Shown here: one piece after another, positions 18,006-27,373 of the stretch
Position numbering within the stretch: position 1 is the first letter of the stretch
How the letters are laid out: every line of letters begins with the position of its first letter
Source of the DNA: Gracilibacillus ureilyticus
GTDB lineage: Bacteria > Bacillota > Bacilli > Bacillales > Amphibacillaceae
Length of the DNA: 64,000 bases
Direction of reading: 5' to 3'
NCBI RefSeq assembly: GCF_900111195.1
Contig: NZ_FOGL01000003.1
Coordinates: 62,001 to 126,000, forward strand
Notes under the pieces: generated by a model
What the model saw: only the letters and a program-made list of their open reading frames with translations
Told to the model about the DNA's origin: nothing
Database searches by the model: none
Position numbers and translations under genes: made by a program

Positions 18006-19274
18006 ATGAAAAGATTATTACTATTATTACTTTTGATAATGATGGTTCCGGGGTGCAGTAATGTAGAGGCTGTAGAAGAATCAGAGAAGTATATTTCTCC
18101 TGTAGAAAAGTTAGACATTATTGATGGGGTGAGAGTAATTGGGCTCGGTGAGGCGACCCATGGCAATGTCGAGTTCCAGCAATTAAAGAAAGATGTCGAA
18201 AATGAAGATGTCCATGTATTTGTCCTGGAAGGTGACTTTGGCGCCGGTCAGCTAATAAACCAATTTATCCTATCTGGTGAAGGTGCGGCAAAGGATGTTG
18301 TTTCTGCCCTTGATTATGACATATATAAAACAGAGGAAATGATTGAATTTGTGCAGTGGATGCATGATTATAACATGGAAGTGAGTGAGGATGAGAAAAT
18401 CTGGTTTTACGGAAATGATATGCAGCGCTATGATGCCAGTAAGCAGAAAGTGCTGGAATTCTATCACCTTGTGTCAGAGGAGAAGGCTGCCTTATATCGG
18501 GAGAAATTGTCCCTGATTTCAAATCAAACGATGCGTGATTTAACAGAAGAAGAGTTAAGACAGGTGATGGAAACATTGGAGGAAATCTCTTCAGACTTGA
18601 TAGAAAATGAACAAAGCTATATTGAACGGTCACCTGATGAACAATATGCTTTCGCTTTGCAAAACACGAAGGTGATGAAACAACGGACAGAACTCTTTTT
18701 AACAAATAATTACTCTCAATTGCGTGATCAGTATTTGGCTGAAAACCTCAAATGGATCGTCGATTATGAAAGATCACGAGGTCATGAAAAAGTATTAGTA
18801 TCGGGTCATAATGGTCATATCGAAAAAACTTCAGCAAACGCAGCAGGTTATAAATCAATGGGTAATTATCTTGACGAGTTATATGGTTCAGAATATTTCG
18901 CGATTGGTACAGACTTCTTAGAGAGTGAGTTTCAAGCGAAAAATGGTAATACAGGCAAACGGGAAGTCTATAAGGTTGAGAATAATAATGAATTGGTTAC
19001 TGCATTTCAACAGGTTGAGAATAATAATGAATTGGTTACTGCATTTCAACAGGTTGAGGATAACGTTTTTTATGTTGACTTTAGCCAAGCTTCAAAATCT
19101 GAAGAACTTTTGAATATAATATCAAGCAGGCAAAAGATGGGGAATATTGGAGATGAATTTCATTCATGGTACAAACTTATGAAAAGATTCTATACCATCG
19201 AAATGATTCCTGATGAGGCATATGACGGGGTCATCATTGTGAAAAAAGCCACACCGACAAAAATAATGGAATAA
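18006..19274 (+). CDS. Erythromycin-esterase-like lipoprotein with internal tandem repeat
   Basis: The ATG at 18006 follows AAAGGGG and gives 422 residues; a longer frame would run into the permease. A lipobox (MVPGC, Cys17) makes it a cell-surface lipoprotein. The body has the Ere signature GLGEATHG (Glu49, His52) and VFVLEGDFGAG, with a later SGHNGHIEK histidine segment. Ere enzymes hydrolyse macrolide lactones, but many family members have other or unknown substrates; an extracellular one next to an ABC defence system could act on another molecule. A 13-residue unit is exactly duplicated near residue 325. Its 19-base distance from the permease suggests co-transcription. Confidence 0.82.
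   Translation: MKRLLLLLLLIMMVPGCSNVEAVEESEKYISPVEKLDIIDGVRVIGLGEATHGNVEFQQLKKDVENEDVHVFVLEGDFGAGQLINQFILSGEGAAKDVVSALDYDIYKTEEMIEFVQWMHDYNMEVSEDEKIWFYGNDMQRYDASKQKVLEFYHLVSEEKAALYREKLSLISNQTMRDLTEEELRQVMETLEEISSDLIENEQSYIERSPDEQYAFALQNTKVMKQRTELFLTNNYSQLRDQYLAENLKWIVDYERSRGHEKVLVSGHNGHIEKTSANAAGYKSMGNYLDELYGSEYFAIGTDFLESEFQAKNGNTGKREVYKVENNNELVTAFQQVENNNELVTAFQQVEDNVFYVDFSQASKSEELLNIISSRQKMGNIGDEFHSWYKLMKRFYTIEMIPDEAYDGVIIVKKATPTKIME
18973..19058 (+). repeat. 39-bp perfect tandem duplication inside the Ere-like gene
   Basis: Units at 18973-19011 and 19012-19050 are identical, and the first eight bases occur a third time at 19051-19058. The unit length keeps the frame and duplicates VENNNELVTAFQQ in the protein. 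Base-perfect identity suggests a recent slippage or recombination event. Confidence 0.95.
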
Positions 19275-19287
19275 GACTGAATCGAAA

Positions 19288-19316
19288 AACTTGGCTCCTT
19301 GCCGAGTTTTTTTTGT
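19288..19316 (+). terminator. Intrinsic terminator of the two-component/ABC/Ere cluster
   Basis: AAACTTGGC and GCCGAGTTT form the stem, with a five-base loop and a run of eight T. Confidence 0.9.
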
Positions 19317-19408
19317 ATTTTTAATTAACCCCGGTAAAACTGGTGAAAAATTTGGATGTTTTAATAAATAATTGGATATTCGAATGAACAGGAAACCGTT
19401 ACAATCTA

Positions 19409-19422
19409 TGTAAGCGCTATTA
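19409..19422 (+). promoter_or_regulatory. cre (CcpA) site before the beta-glucoside operon
   Basis: TGTAAGCGCTATTA matches the cre consensus TGWAANCGNTNWCA at all but one defined position. It lies directly before the ribosome site, where CcpA bound to it would act as a roadblock. Strong candidate for glucose repression of the operon. Confidence 0.7.
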
Positions 19423-19439
19423 AAAAGGGAGGAAAGAGA

Positions 19440-20720
19440 ATGAGAAAGCTATCATTTATCATTATTATCAGTTTTGGATTAATGTTGGGACTAGTGGCTT
19501 GCAGCAGTGGCGAAAGTCAGGAAACGTCAGGTAATGACGTTATTGAACTGACACTATGGAATGACTGGACAGAAGACAGACCGGAAAACAGAGCGTATAA
19601 AAGCATGGTAGAGAAATTTAATGAACAGCATGATGATATTGAAGTAGTAATTGAAGCAATTCCGCACGATCAGTATGAAACCAAACTTCGTACACAGGCA
19701 GCGGGCCAGCAATTGCCAGACATGTTTCGTGTATGGCCTGGAGCAAGAATTCAGCCATTAGTTGAAGGAGATGCCGTTCTGCCATTAAACGATATTACAG
19801 ATAATTGGAAAGGATATATTCCGGAAGCTATTATGGAAGATTATGCAGTAGACGGAAATCAATATGCGATTCCTGGGAATGTTAGTGAAACCAGCCTGAT
19901 TTTCTACAATAAAGAAATGGTTGCACAAGCAGGGTTTGACACATTTCCAGCAACGTATGAAGAGTTAAAAACATTAATTCAGTCATTAAATGACCAGGAT
20001 ATCACACCAATTGCTTTAGGGAATAAAGGTATTTGGCCGCTTCAATCTATTTATATATCAACAATTGCTGACAGATTCACCGGAAGTGATTTTCTGCCAG
20101 ATGTATTAAATGGAGAGGGTTCATTTGAAAATGAGCAGTTTATTAAATCTTTGGCTGTTATCCAGGAGTTAACTGAAATGAATGCGTTTAACTCTGATAT
20201 GAACACATTAGATGAAGCTCAGGCCCGTAATAACTTTATCAGTGGAAATACAGCGATGCATTTTGCAGGTTCTTGGGCGATTGGTCCGATTTTAGATAGT
20301 GTAGAGAATATTGATAATATCGGTGTAGCGCCATTTCCATCCTTTGCAGGTGGAGAGGGAGATCCGCAAAAAATCGCAGGTGTAGCAGGCGGGGGCATTG
20401 CTCTTAACAGTAAGTTAACGGAAGAAGAGCAGCAGGCAGCATTTGAATTTCTGAAATTTTTCTACAGTGATGAAATGTATCAGCAATTAATCGATGCAAA
20501 TATCATTGTCCCAGCAGATGTGGAAATTGGAGAAGACATTCCGCAGGTTTTCCAGGAAGCGAACAAATTAGCCCAAGGTGGTTTGGCTCCTGTGTATGAT
20601 GCGACCTTAACGCCTGAGTTAACAGATGTGATTAATAATGGATTACAGTCCATTACATTAGGAGAAATGACACCGGAAGAACTAGCTGCACAGATGCAGC
20701 AGGAACTGGAGTCAGAATAA
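19440..20720 (+). CDS. Sugar ABC transporter substrate-binding lipoprotein
   Basis: 426 residues with a lipoprotein signal ending LGLVAC (Cys21). The mature part is a cluster B/MalE-like binding protein (LTLWNDWTED at the start, then MFRVWPGARIQPL and NTAMHFAGSWAIGP). It captures an oligosaccharide outside the cell for the two permeases encoded next. GGGAGG is upstream. With the GH1 enzyme and ROK kinase downstream, a beta-glucoside such as a cellodextrin is the likely ligand. Confidence 0.9.
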   Translation: MRKLSFIIIISFGLMLGLVACSSGESQETSGNDVIELTLWNDWTEDRPENRAYKSMVEKFNEQHDDIEVVIEAIPHDQYETKLRTQAAGQQLPDMFRVWPGARIQPLVEGDAVLPLNDITDNWKGYIPEAIMEDYAVDGNQYAIPGNVSETSLIFYNKEMVAQAGFDTFPATYEELKTLIQSLNDQDITPIALGNKGIWPLQSIYISTIADRFTGSDFLPDVLNGEGSFENEQFIKSLAVIQELTEMNAFNSDMNTLDEAQARNNFISGNTAMHFAGSWAIGPILDSVENIDNIGVAPFPSFAGGEGDPQKIAGVAGGGIALNSKLTEEEQQAAFEFLKFFYSDEMYQQLIDANIIVPADVEIGEDIPQVFQEANKLAQGGLAPVYDATLTPELTDVINNGLQSITLGEMTPEELAAQMQQELESE

Positions 20721-20788
20721 TAATGCAGTATTCAGGTTGCTAATTTAAACAGATTAGCAGCCTGTGACTCATATTGGAGGTGAAATGG

Positions 20789-21664
20789 ATGCATGCAGCA
20801 AGAAATAGAACAATCGCCATTACTGTCGGAATATTGCCAGCATTAATCATTTACCTGATTTTTGCTATCCTGCCTATCTTACAATCATTTTATTATTCCT
20901 TTATGGAATGGGATGGATTTTCGGATATGCGATATGTAGGGCTGGCAAACTTCATTGAATTATTTCAGGATCCATTGTTTTGGAATTCGATGAAAAATAA
21001 TATATATGTTGTTTTGGCTTCTGTACTGGGCCAAGTCCCAATTGCCTTGTTTATTGCCTTATTATTAAACAGGAAGATTAAAGGCCTGAAAATTTTCCGA
21101 ACGATCGGCTTTTTACCAGTAGTTCTTTCAACGGTCGTTATATCCATCACTTGGAGTCTAATTTATAATTCCGAAAACGGCTTAATTAATGAGTTGCTTC
21201 GGACAGCTGGCCTCGATTTTTTGGCGCAAAATTGGCTTGGTGATTCGAATTGGTCGATGATTGCAGTATTGGTGACAGTCATTTGGCAATTTGTAGGTTT
21301 ATATTTAATTATATTCTTAGCAGCATTGCAAAACGTGCCGGAAGAAGTATTGGAAGCAGCTAAAATGGATGGAGCTTCGGAATGGAAGACAACATGGAGT
21401 ATTACCATCCCAATGATATGGGATACGATTATCGTAGCAGTTATTCTTTGTATCTCAGGCAGCTTAAAGACATTTGATCTCATTTACGTTATGACAAATG
21501 GCGGTCCGGCTCATTCTACTGACGTAATGGCATTATATATGTTTAATGAGACATTTAGTAAATTACAATATGGATACGGCAGTGCGGTTTCTGTCATTAT
21601 TTTCTTCTTCAGTCTGATTTTAATTTATACAGTAACAAAATTATTAGGAAGAAAAATGCTCTAG
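20789..21664 (+). CDS. Sugar ABC transporter permease (MalF/UgpA type)
   Basis: The ATG at 20789 sits six bases after GGAGGTG, giving 291 residues; an upstream TTG lies inside that site. Six membrane helices are predicted. The EAA loop for ATPase contact reads EAAKMDGASEWKTTWSITIP. Pairs with the following permease. Confidence 0.9.
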   Translation: MHAARNRTIAITVGILPALIIYLIFAILPILQSFYYSFMEWDGFSDMRYVGLANFIELFQDPLFWNSMKNNIYVVLASVLGQVPIALFIALLLNRKIKGLKIFRTIGFLPVVLSTVVISITWSLIYNSENGLINELLRTAGLDFLAQNWLGDSNWSMIAVLVTVIWQFVGLYLIIFLAALQNVPEEVLEAAKMDGASEWKTTWSITIPMIWDTIIVAVILCISGSLKTFDLIYVMTNGGPAHSTDVMALYMFNETFSKLQYGYGSAVSVIIFFFSLILIYTVTKLLGRKML

Positions 21665-21680
21665 AAAGGAGGGCGAACTG

Positions 21681-22553
21681 ATGCAGTCAACTTATGAAAA
21701 GCTAGAACAGCAAAAGGGTGCACTGAGAAAAAAGTTCCCCATCAAGAAGCCTGTTATCTACTTCATTCTCATTATATTTGCGATTGTGAATGCATATCCA
21801 ATTATCTGGATGGTTATTAATTCGTTTAAGTCAGAACAGGAATTTGCTACAAATCAATTCGGTCTTCCACAGGAATTAGTTTTTGAAAATTACATTAGTG
21901 CCTGGAATACTGCCAATCTGGGGACATTGTTTACTAACAGTATTTTTATTTGCCTTACAGCAACTTTTTTAACTGTATTGATCGGTGCATTTACGTCATA
22001 CTTTCTTTCAAGATTTACCTTCAAACTGAATAAGGTTGTATACACATTCTTTATTTTTGGGATGCTGATTCCGATCCATGCAACATTAGTTCCAATGTTT
22101 ATTTTGATGAGAAATTTAGGGTTGCTTAATACTCCTGTTACATTAATTTTTCCGTATATCGCTTTCCACTTGCCAATAACTATTTTTATTTTGACAAGCT
22201 TCATGAAGGCTTTTCCAAAAGATATTGAAGAATCAGCCATTATGGATGGATGCGGGATATTCCGGATCTTCTGGTCGATTATTCTGCCAATGTCACGACC
22301 TGCTTTAGCTACAGTGATTATATTGAATTTTATTTATAACTGGAACGAGTTTTCTTTTGCACTTGTCTTGATCAATGATCCTAATCTGCAAACATTACCA
22401 TTAGGTCTAGCCAGTTTTGCCGGGCAATTTACAACCAATTACGGTGCGCAGATGGCAGGTCTTACCATGTCGTTAATCCCAATTATTGCTTTTTATCTCC
22501 TTTTGGAAAAAGAAATCGTAAAAGGCATGACAGCAGGTGCTGTAAAAGGATAG
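21681..22553 (+). CDS. Sugar ABC transporter permease (MalG/UgpE type)
   Basis: 290 residues, six membrane helices after a short cytoplasmic start, with the EAA-type loop ESAIMDGCGIFRIFWSIILP. It begins 16 bases after the first permease. No ATPase gene is present in the operon, so the transporter must borrow a shared ATPase of the MsmX type, as several B. subtilis sugar importers do. Confidence 0.9.
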   Translation: MQSTYEKLEQQKGALRKKFPIKKPVIYFILIIFAIVNAYPIIWMVINSFKSEQEFATNQFGLPQELVFENYISAWNTANLGTLFTNSIFICLTATFLTVLIGAFTSYFLSRFTFKLNKVVYTFFIFGMLIPIHATLVPMFILMRNLGLLNTPVTLIFPYIAFHLPITIFILTSFMKAFPKDIEESAIMDGCGIFRIFWSIILPMSRPALATVIILNFIYNWNEFSFALVLINDPNLQTLPLGLASFAGQFTTNYGAQMAGLTMSLIPIIAFYLLLEKEIVKGMTAGAVKG

Positions 22554-22584
22554 TATGATAGGTAAATAACAAAAGGTGATGTGT

Positions 22585-24330
22585 ATGTTTCGACATTGGA
22601 GCTTAAGAAAGAAATTTATCTTTGTATTTTTTGTTTTGATTACCTTGCCTACTATTCTTTTTGGCAGCTTAATCTATTATCAGGCAACAGATGTCTTTAA
22701 GGATCAGGCAATAGAAAATATTAATGCAAGATTAGAAAAAAACAATGAAAACTTACTGGAGAATCTGCGGACAATCGAAAATATATCTTCCTTCATGATT
22801 TATGATGAGAGTTTTCGCACATTCTTCACAACCCCTGAAGAAGATGTCATTGTGGCTAGGGAGGCAGAAAATGATATTAAAGGTTTCTTTACCTTTCAAA
22901 TTATGAGCAATGAATACATCGATTCCATAAAATTGATTAATGAAAATGGCGATGTGCTAAATTTCGGCAATCCTGTCAGGGGAAGTGAACTATCATTACG
23001 AAGAGAGGCTGTTGCAAATGAGGGGGAGCCGGTCTGGAGCAACACGTATGAACTTTACAGTGACTGGTCCGGCAGTCATCATGTGATTAGCTTGACGAGA
23101 ATAATAAATGATATCAATCATATTTCTGAGCCAATTGGTATGGCGAGGATTCGATTAGATGAAGAACAGTTATACAACAGAATAGAGGTGGATGCAAGAC
23201 AGCAGGGAAATTTTTTTGTTCTGGCGAAAAATGGCGAAGTAGTGTTACACCCGAACCGTGAATTTGCAGGTGAATTGTATCCGGAGCAGGACGTAATTGA
23301 TTTAGTAGTTCATCATAATAAGAAGAATTCTGTTTATGAAACAGATGGGGAAAAATTCCTGATTGTGAAGCAGAGTATCCCCGGGACAAATTGGATCTCC
23401 GTAATTATGGTTAATCAGGACGATGTAGTACAAAGTTTATATAATATAAGATCATTGATTGTTTATATGGTTATCATTCTGGCTATTCTTGGTGTTATTG
23501 CATTTATAGGGTTCTACTTATGGCATATTAAGCCGATTCTCGCGTTAACAGAGCAAACGAAACAATTGGAAAAAGGAAACTTTTCGGCAAAAGTAAATGT
23601 GAATTCAAAAGATGAAATTGGCCGTTTAGGAACCAGATTTAATCAAATGGTTGTGACTATTCAAAAATATATTGACCGTGAATATAAGTTGAAAATTAAG
23701 CAGAAGGAATCTGAGTTAAAAGCTTTACAGTCGCAGATAGACCCCCACTTTCTATACAATACGCTTGATATGATCCGCTGGACTGCTCGAATGGAAAATG
23801 CAATGGAAACAAGTAAACTGATCGAGCGTTTATCTAAAATGTTCCGAATGAATTTGAACAAAGGGAGGATGTGGGTCACATTAAGGGAAGAATTATTGTA
23901 TATTGAGAATTATTTAGAATTGCAGCGGAGTAGAATGGGTGAGCGTTTAAAGTATTGTATTTATTATGATGAACAGATAAAAGATACAAAAATAATGAAA
24001 CAATTATTGCAACCGGTAGTTGAGAACAGCATTTTGCACGGATTTAAGGATCTTTCAGGAACTGGTGAAATTTATATCAGATGTTATCTTTTCGGTAAAA
24101 ATATACTGATCGATGTAATAGATAATGGCGCAGGATTTGCGGCAAGTGATACAGACCAGATTCGCGATGGATTTGCACTGGAGAATATCCAGGAAAGATT
24201 GAATTTGGCAACAGGTGAAGACTCTGAGGTAAAACAGAAAAGTGTGGAAAAAGGTGCATGGGTTCAAATAAAGATACCTTTGTATGACATAATGGAGGGA
24301 AATAAAAAAGAATCAGGTGAAAACAAATGA
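22585..24330 (+). CDS. Sensor histidine kinase, YesM type with dCache-like outer domain
   Basis: The ATG at 22585 follows AAAAGGTGA; two earlier starts overlap the site. The 581 residues comprise a membrane helix (about 10-32), a large outer domain of ~260 residues of the double-Cache type, a second helix (about 290-312), HAMP, a His_kinase domain with SQIDPHFLYNTLD and an HATPase domain with VVENSILHG and DNGAGF. It overlaps the regulator gene by four bases. It probably senses an extracellular saccharide or the loaded binding protein and controls this operon. Confidence 0.9.
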   Translation: MFRHWSLRKKFIFVFFVLITLPTILFGSLIYYQATDVFKDQAIENINARLEKNNENLLENLRTIENISSFMIYDESFRTFFTTPEEDVIVAREAENDIKGFFTFQIMSNEYIDSIKLINENGDVLNFGNPVRGSELSLRREAVANEGEPVWSNTYELYSDWSGSHHVISLTRIINDINHISEPIGMARIRLDEEQLYNRIEVDARQQGNFFVLAKNGEVVLHPNREFAGELYPEQDVIDLVVHHNKKNSVYETDGEKFLIVKQSIPGTNWISVIMVNQDDVVQSLYNIRSLIVYMVIILAILGVIAFIGFYLWHIKPILALTEQTKQLEKGNFSAKVNVNSKDEIGRLGTRFNQMVVTIQKYIDREYKLKIKQKESELKALQSQIDPHFLYNTLDMIRWTARMENAMETSKLIERLSKMFRMNLNKGRMWVTLREELLYIENYLELQRSRMGERLKYCIYYDEQIKDTKIMKQLLQPVVENSILHGFKDLSGTGEIYIRCYLFGKNILIDVIDNGAGFAASDTDQIRDGFALENIQERLNLATGEDSEVKQKSVEKGAWVQIKIPLYDIMEGNKKESGENK

Positions 24331-25913
24331 CCTACAGCCTATTAATTGTTGATGATGAGCCAGTTATTCGGAGAGGTTTGCTTAACACAATTAACTGGAA
24401 CGAGGCAGGTATTGAGAACGTTGTTACAGCTTTTGACGGAGTTGATGCAATTCAAAAGATAAACGAGAACAACGGTTTCGATATCATGATAACAGATGTC
24501 CGCATGCCTAATAAGGATGGCTTGCAGCTTGCCGGTTACGTGTCAGCACACTTTCCCCAAACAAAAATTATTATGATAAGTGGCTATGATGAATTTAGTT
24601 ATGCACAGCGGGCCATTCAGCTAGGGGTGGAGGATTATTTATTAAAACCGGTTGATGTAGACCAGTTAATGGAACTTACCGAAAAAATGATTGGAAAACT
24701 AGCCAAAGAGCAGAAGGAGTCACAAAAACGCCAGCAGGAAAATCTGCTGAATCTGATTGTAGAAGAAGTCTTTGGACAAACGCTAAATAATGAAACAGAC
24801 AGAAGTGGATGGGAAACTAAGAATCTTAAAATATTTTTTTCGATGAAAAAGAACTACTGGGAACTTAGTAAACATCTTTCTGAAGGTGAACTGCAAGGAT
24901 ATAAAAAAGATTGGAAACAAAAGATCAGTAAAAACGTATCAAGGAAAAATAAAACAGGAGTATCCCTGTTCATAAGTGAAAATATTCTATTGTCTTGTTT
25001 TATAGACGATTCCGGTAACGGTCGTAGCCCAGGATTCACGAAAGATTATGAGAAAATACTGCACGATGACGAGTTGCTTTTTTATTACTACCCATTCCCG
25101 GTAAGAATAAATGAGCTGAATCGAGTCGTAAATGTGATGACACAGTCTCTTGCGCAGCTGCCCATAAAGGAAAATAATCATTTGGTATATGAAGACATCC
25201 CTGACAGGAGAAGGTGGAATAAACATCCTGAACAAATAGAAGAAGCATTATTTACCGCCACCGTCCATAATGATATGGAGACAATACATGCCAGCATAAA
25301 TAAACTTATCCATTATTTCGAGGATCATAATTTGCGATTAGGTGAGGTGATTCGTCTTTCGGAAAAGATAGTTACTAGGATTATGCACAACTGCAAGAAT
25401 GTCTTACAAAAGGAAGCAGCTGAATCTGAACAGATCTGGTCATACAGTCCCGATGTTTTATTAATCGATTCATATCCAAAACTGTATGAGATGATAGACA
25501 GTGAACTCAAAAAAATTAGAACCGCGTTTTATTTAGATAAGCGGGGTAATAATGACTGGCTGATTAATCGCGCATTAGAGTATATTCATCAATATTTCAG
25601 GTCGGATATTAAAGCACAGGAAGTAGCGGATGTTATAAATATTTCACCAAGTTATTTCAGCTCACTTTTTAAGCAGAAAACGGGTAAAAATTTTAATGAA
25701 TATGTCAATTTTCTTCGAATTGAAGAATCTAAAAAGCTATTAACCGAAACACCGCTAAAAATAGGAGAGATTGCTGAACAAATAGGATATAATGAATATA
25801 AGTATTTTGTAGAAGTTTTCAAAAAACTCTCATCGGTGACTCCAACAGAATATCGAAAACTTACTAGTAACCATAACAAGATATTAGAGGAGGAGAAATC
25901 ATGGAAAAGTTAA
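24327..25913 (+). CDS. Response regulator with AraC-type output (YesN type)
   Basis: 528 residues. The receiver has IVDDEP, phospho-acceptor Asp in MITDVRMPNKDG near residue 55, and the lysine in DYLLKPV. The C-terminal AraC domain includes INISPSYFSSLFKQKTG and IGYNEYKYFVEVFKK. It overlaps the kinase gene by four bases and the GH1 gene by 13, so it is embedded in the metabolic operon it presumably activates. Confidence 0.9.
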   Translation: MTYSLLIVDDEPVIRRGLLNTINWNEAGIENVVTAFDGVDAIQKINENNGFDIMITDVRMPNKDGLQLAGYVSAHFPQTKIIMISGYDEFSYAQRAIQLGVEDYLLKPVDVDQLMELTEKMIGKLAKEQKESQKRQQENLLNLIVEEVFGQTLNNETDRSGWETKNLKIFFSMKKNYWELSKHLSEGELQGYKKDWKQKISKNVSRKNKTGVSLFISENILLSCFIDDSGNGRSPGFTKDYEKILHDDELLFYYYPFPVRINELNRVVNVMTQSLAQLPIKENNHLVYEDIPDRRRWNKHPEQIEEALFTATVHNDMETIHASINKLIHYFEDHNLRLGEVIRLSEKIVTRIMHNCKNVLQKEAAESEQIWSYSPDVLLIDSYPKLYEMIDSELKKIRTAFYLDKRGNNDWLINRALEYIHQYFRSDIKAQEVADVINISPSYFSSLFKQKTGKNFNEYVNFLRIEESKKLLTETPLKIGEIAEQIGYNEYKYFVEVFKKLSSVTPTEYRKLTSNHNKILEEEKSWKS

Positions 25914-27340
25914 AAATTACAATTCCAGAGGATTTTATGTTAGGTGCTGCGGTATCTGCATGGCAAACAGAAGGATGGTCTGGAAAGAAGGATACACAGG
26001 ATTCTTATTTAGATCTTTGGTATAAGGAAAATAAGAATGTATGGCATAACGGGTACGGACCAGCGGTAGCGACAGACTTTAGAAACCGATATAAAGAGGA
26101 TATTGCGCTCATGAAGGAAATCGGTTTATCTCATTTTCGAACATCCATTAACTGGTCGCGTTTTTTAACAGACTATGAGAACGCAACAGTAGACGAAGAA
26201 TATGCTAACTACATAGATGATATGATCAATGAACTTCTTCGCAATGGAGTAGAGCCGATGATATGTCTAGAGCATTATGAACTGCCTGCCGAGCTGTTTA
26301 CTAAATATGGCGGTTGGGAGTCAAAGCATGTTGTAGAGCTTTTTGTTAAATATGCTGAGAAGGTATTTGACCGTTATGGGGACAGGGTAAAACACTGGTT
26401 TACCTTCAATGAACCTGTAGTTGTGCAGACACGTGTTTATTTAGACGCTATTCGATGGCCATTTGAACAAAATACAAAAAAATGGATGCAGTGGAATTAT
26501 CATAAAGGCCTTGCAACAGCAAAAGTCGTCGAACTTTTTAAGCAAAAAGACTTAAAAGCAAAAACGGGTGCGAAGATTGGTGTTATCTTGAACCCTGAAG
26601 TAACTTATGCCAGATCAACTGCAGCACATGACCAGCAAGCAGCTGAAATGTATGATCTCTTCTTTAACCGAACGTTTTTAGATCCGGCTATAAAAGGAGA
26701 ATATCCCGCTCCATTATTCGAATTAATGGAAAAACACGACATTACTTTTGACCACACTGAAGACGAACTTTCTATAATAAAAAATAATACGGTCGATTAC
26801 GTTGGGATAAATCTGTATTTTCCTCACCGTGTACAGGCAAGAACTTCTGCCTGGAATAATGCGGTTCCGTTTCATCCGGCTTATTATTATGAGAAATTTG
26901 ACATGCCTGGCAAGAAGATGAACCCACACAGAGGATGGGAGATATTCCCGCAGATTATGTACGATATGGCGACAAGAATAAAAGAGGAATATGGGAATAT
27001 TGAATGGTTTATTGCAGAGAATGGAATGGGTGTGGAAAATGAAAAGCGATTTAAAAATGAGGAGAATATGATTCAGGATGACTATCGGATTGAGTTTATC
27101 TCAGAACATTTAAAATGGCTTCTGAAAGCTGTAGAAGAAGGTGCCAACTGTAAAGGATATATGTTATGGGCCTTTTCAGACAATGTTTCTCCAATGAATG
27201 CATTCAAAAATAGATATGGCTTAGTAGAAATTGATTTAGAGGATAACCGGAATCGTCACTTGAAAAAATCCGCTTACTGGTATAAGCAAATCATTGCAGA
27301 GAGAGAGTTTCACGCATTAAATGATGCAGTAAACAAATGA
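25901..27340 (+). CDS. Glycoside hydrolase family 1 (beta-glucosidase or 6-phospho-beta-glucosidase)
   Basis: 479 residues, the normal GH1 length, without a signal peptide. Acid/base Glu171 is in TFNEP and nucleophile Glu373 in IAENG. At the sugar-recognition loop, where plain beta-glucosidases have Asn-Phe-Glu-Trp, this protein has DNVSPMNAFKNRYG (Ser430, Lys436, Tyr439), closer to the phosphate-binding pattern of 6-phospho-glycosidases (Ser...Lys-x-Tyr). It therefore lacks the usual glutamate for the glucose 4- and 6-hydroxyls. Hydrolyses beta-glycosides in the cytoplasm after import by the operon's ABC transporter. GGAGGAGA precedes the ATG. Confidence 0.88.
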   Translation: MEKLKITIPEDFMLGAAVSAWQTEGWSGKKDTQDSYLDLWYKENKNVWHNGYGPAVATDFRNRYKEDIALMKEIGLSHFRTSINWSRFLTDYENATVDEEYANYIDDMINELLRNGVEPMICLEHYELPAELFTKYGGWESKHVVELFVKYAEKVFDRYGDRVKHWFTFNEPVVVQTRVYLDAIRWPFEQNTKKWMQWNYHKGLATAKVVELFKQKDLKAKTGAKIGVILNPEVTYARSTAAHDQQAAEMYDLFFNRTFLDPAIKGEYPAPLFELMEKHDITFDHTEDELSIIKNNTVDYVGINLYFPHRVQARTSAWNNAVPFHPAYYYEKFDMPGKKMNPHRGWEIFPQIMYDMATRIKEEYGNIEWFIAENGMGVENEKRFKNEENMIQDDYRIEFISEHLKWLLKAVEEGANCKGYMLWAFSDNVSPMNAFKNRYGLVEIDLEDNRNRHLKKSAYWYKQIIAEREFHALNDAVNK

Positions 27341-27373
27341 AGTGTACCGGTTTCCTGGTCAGAGGTGAAGAAT

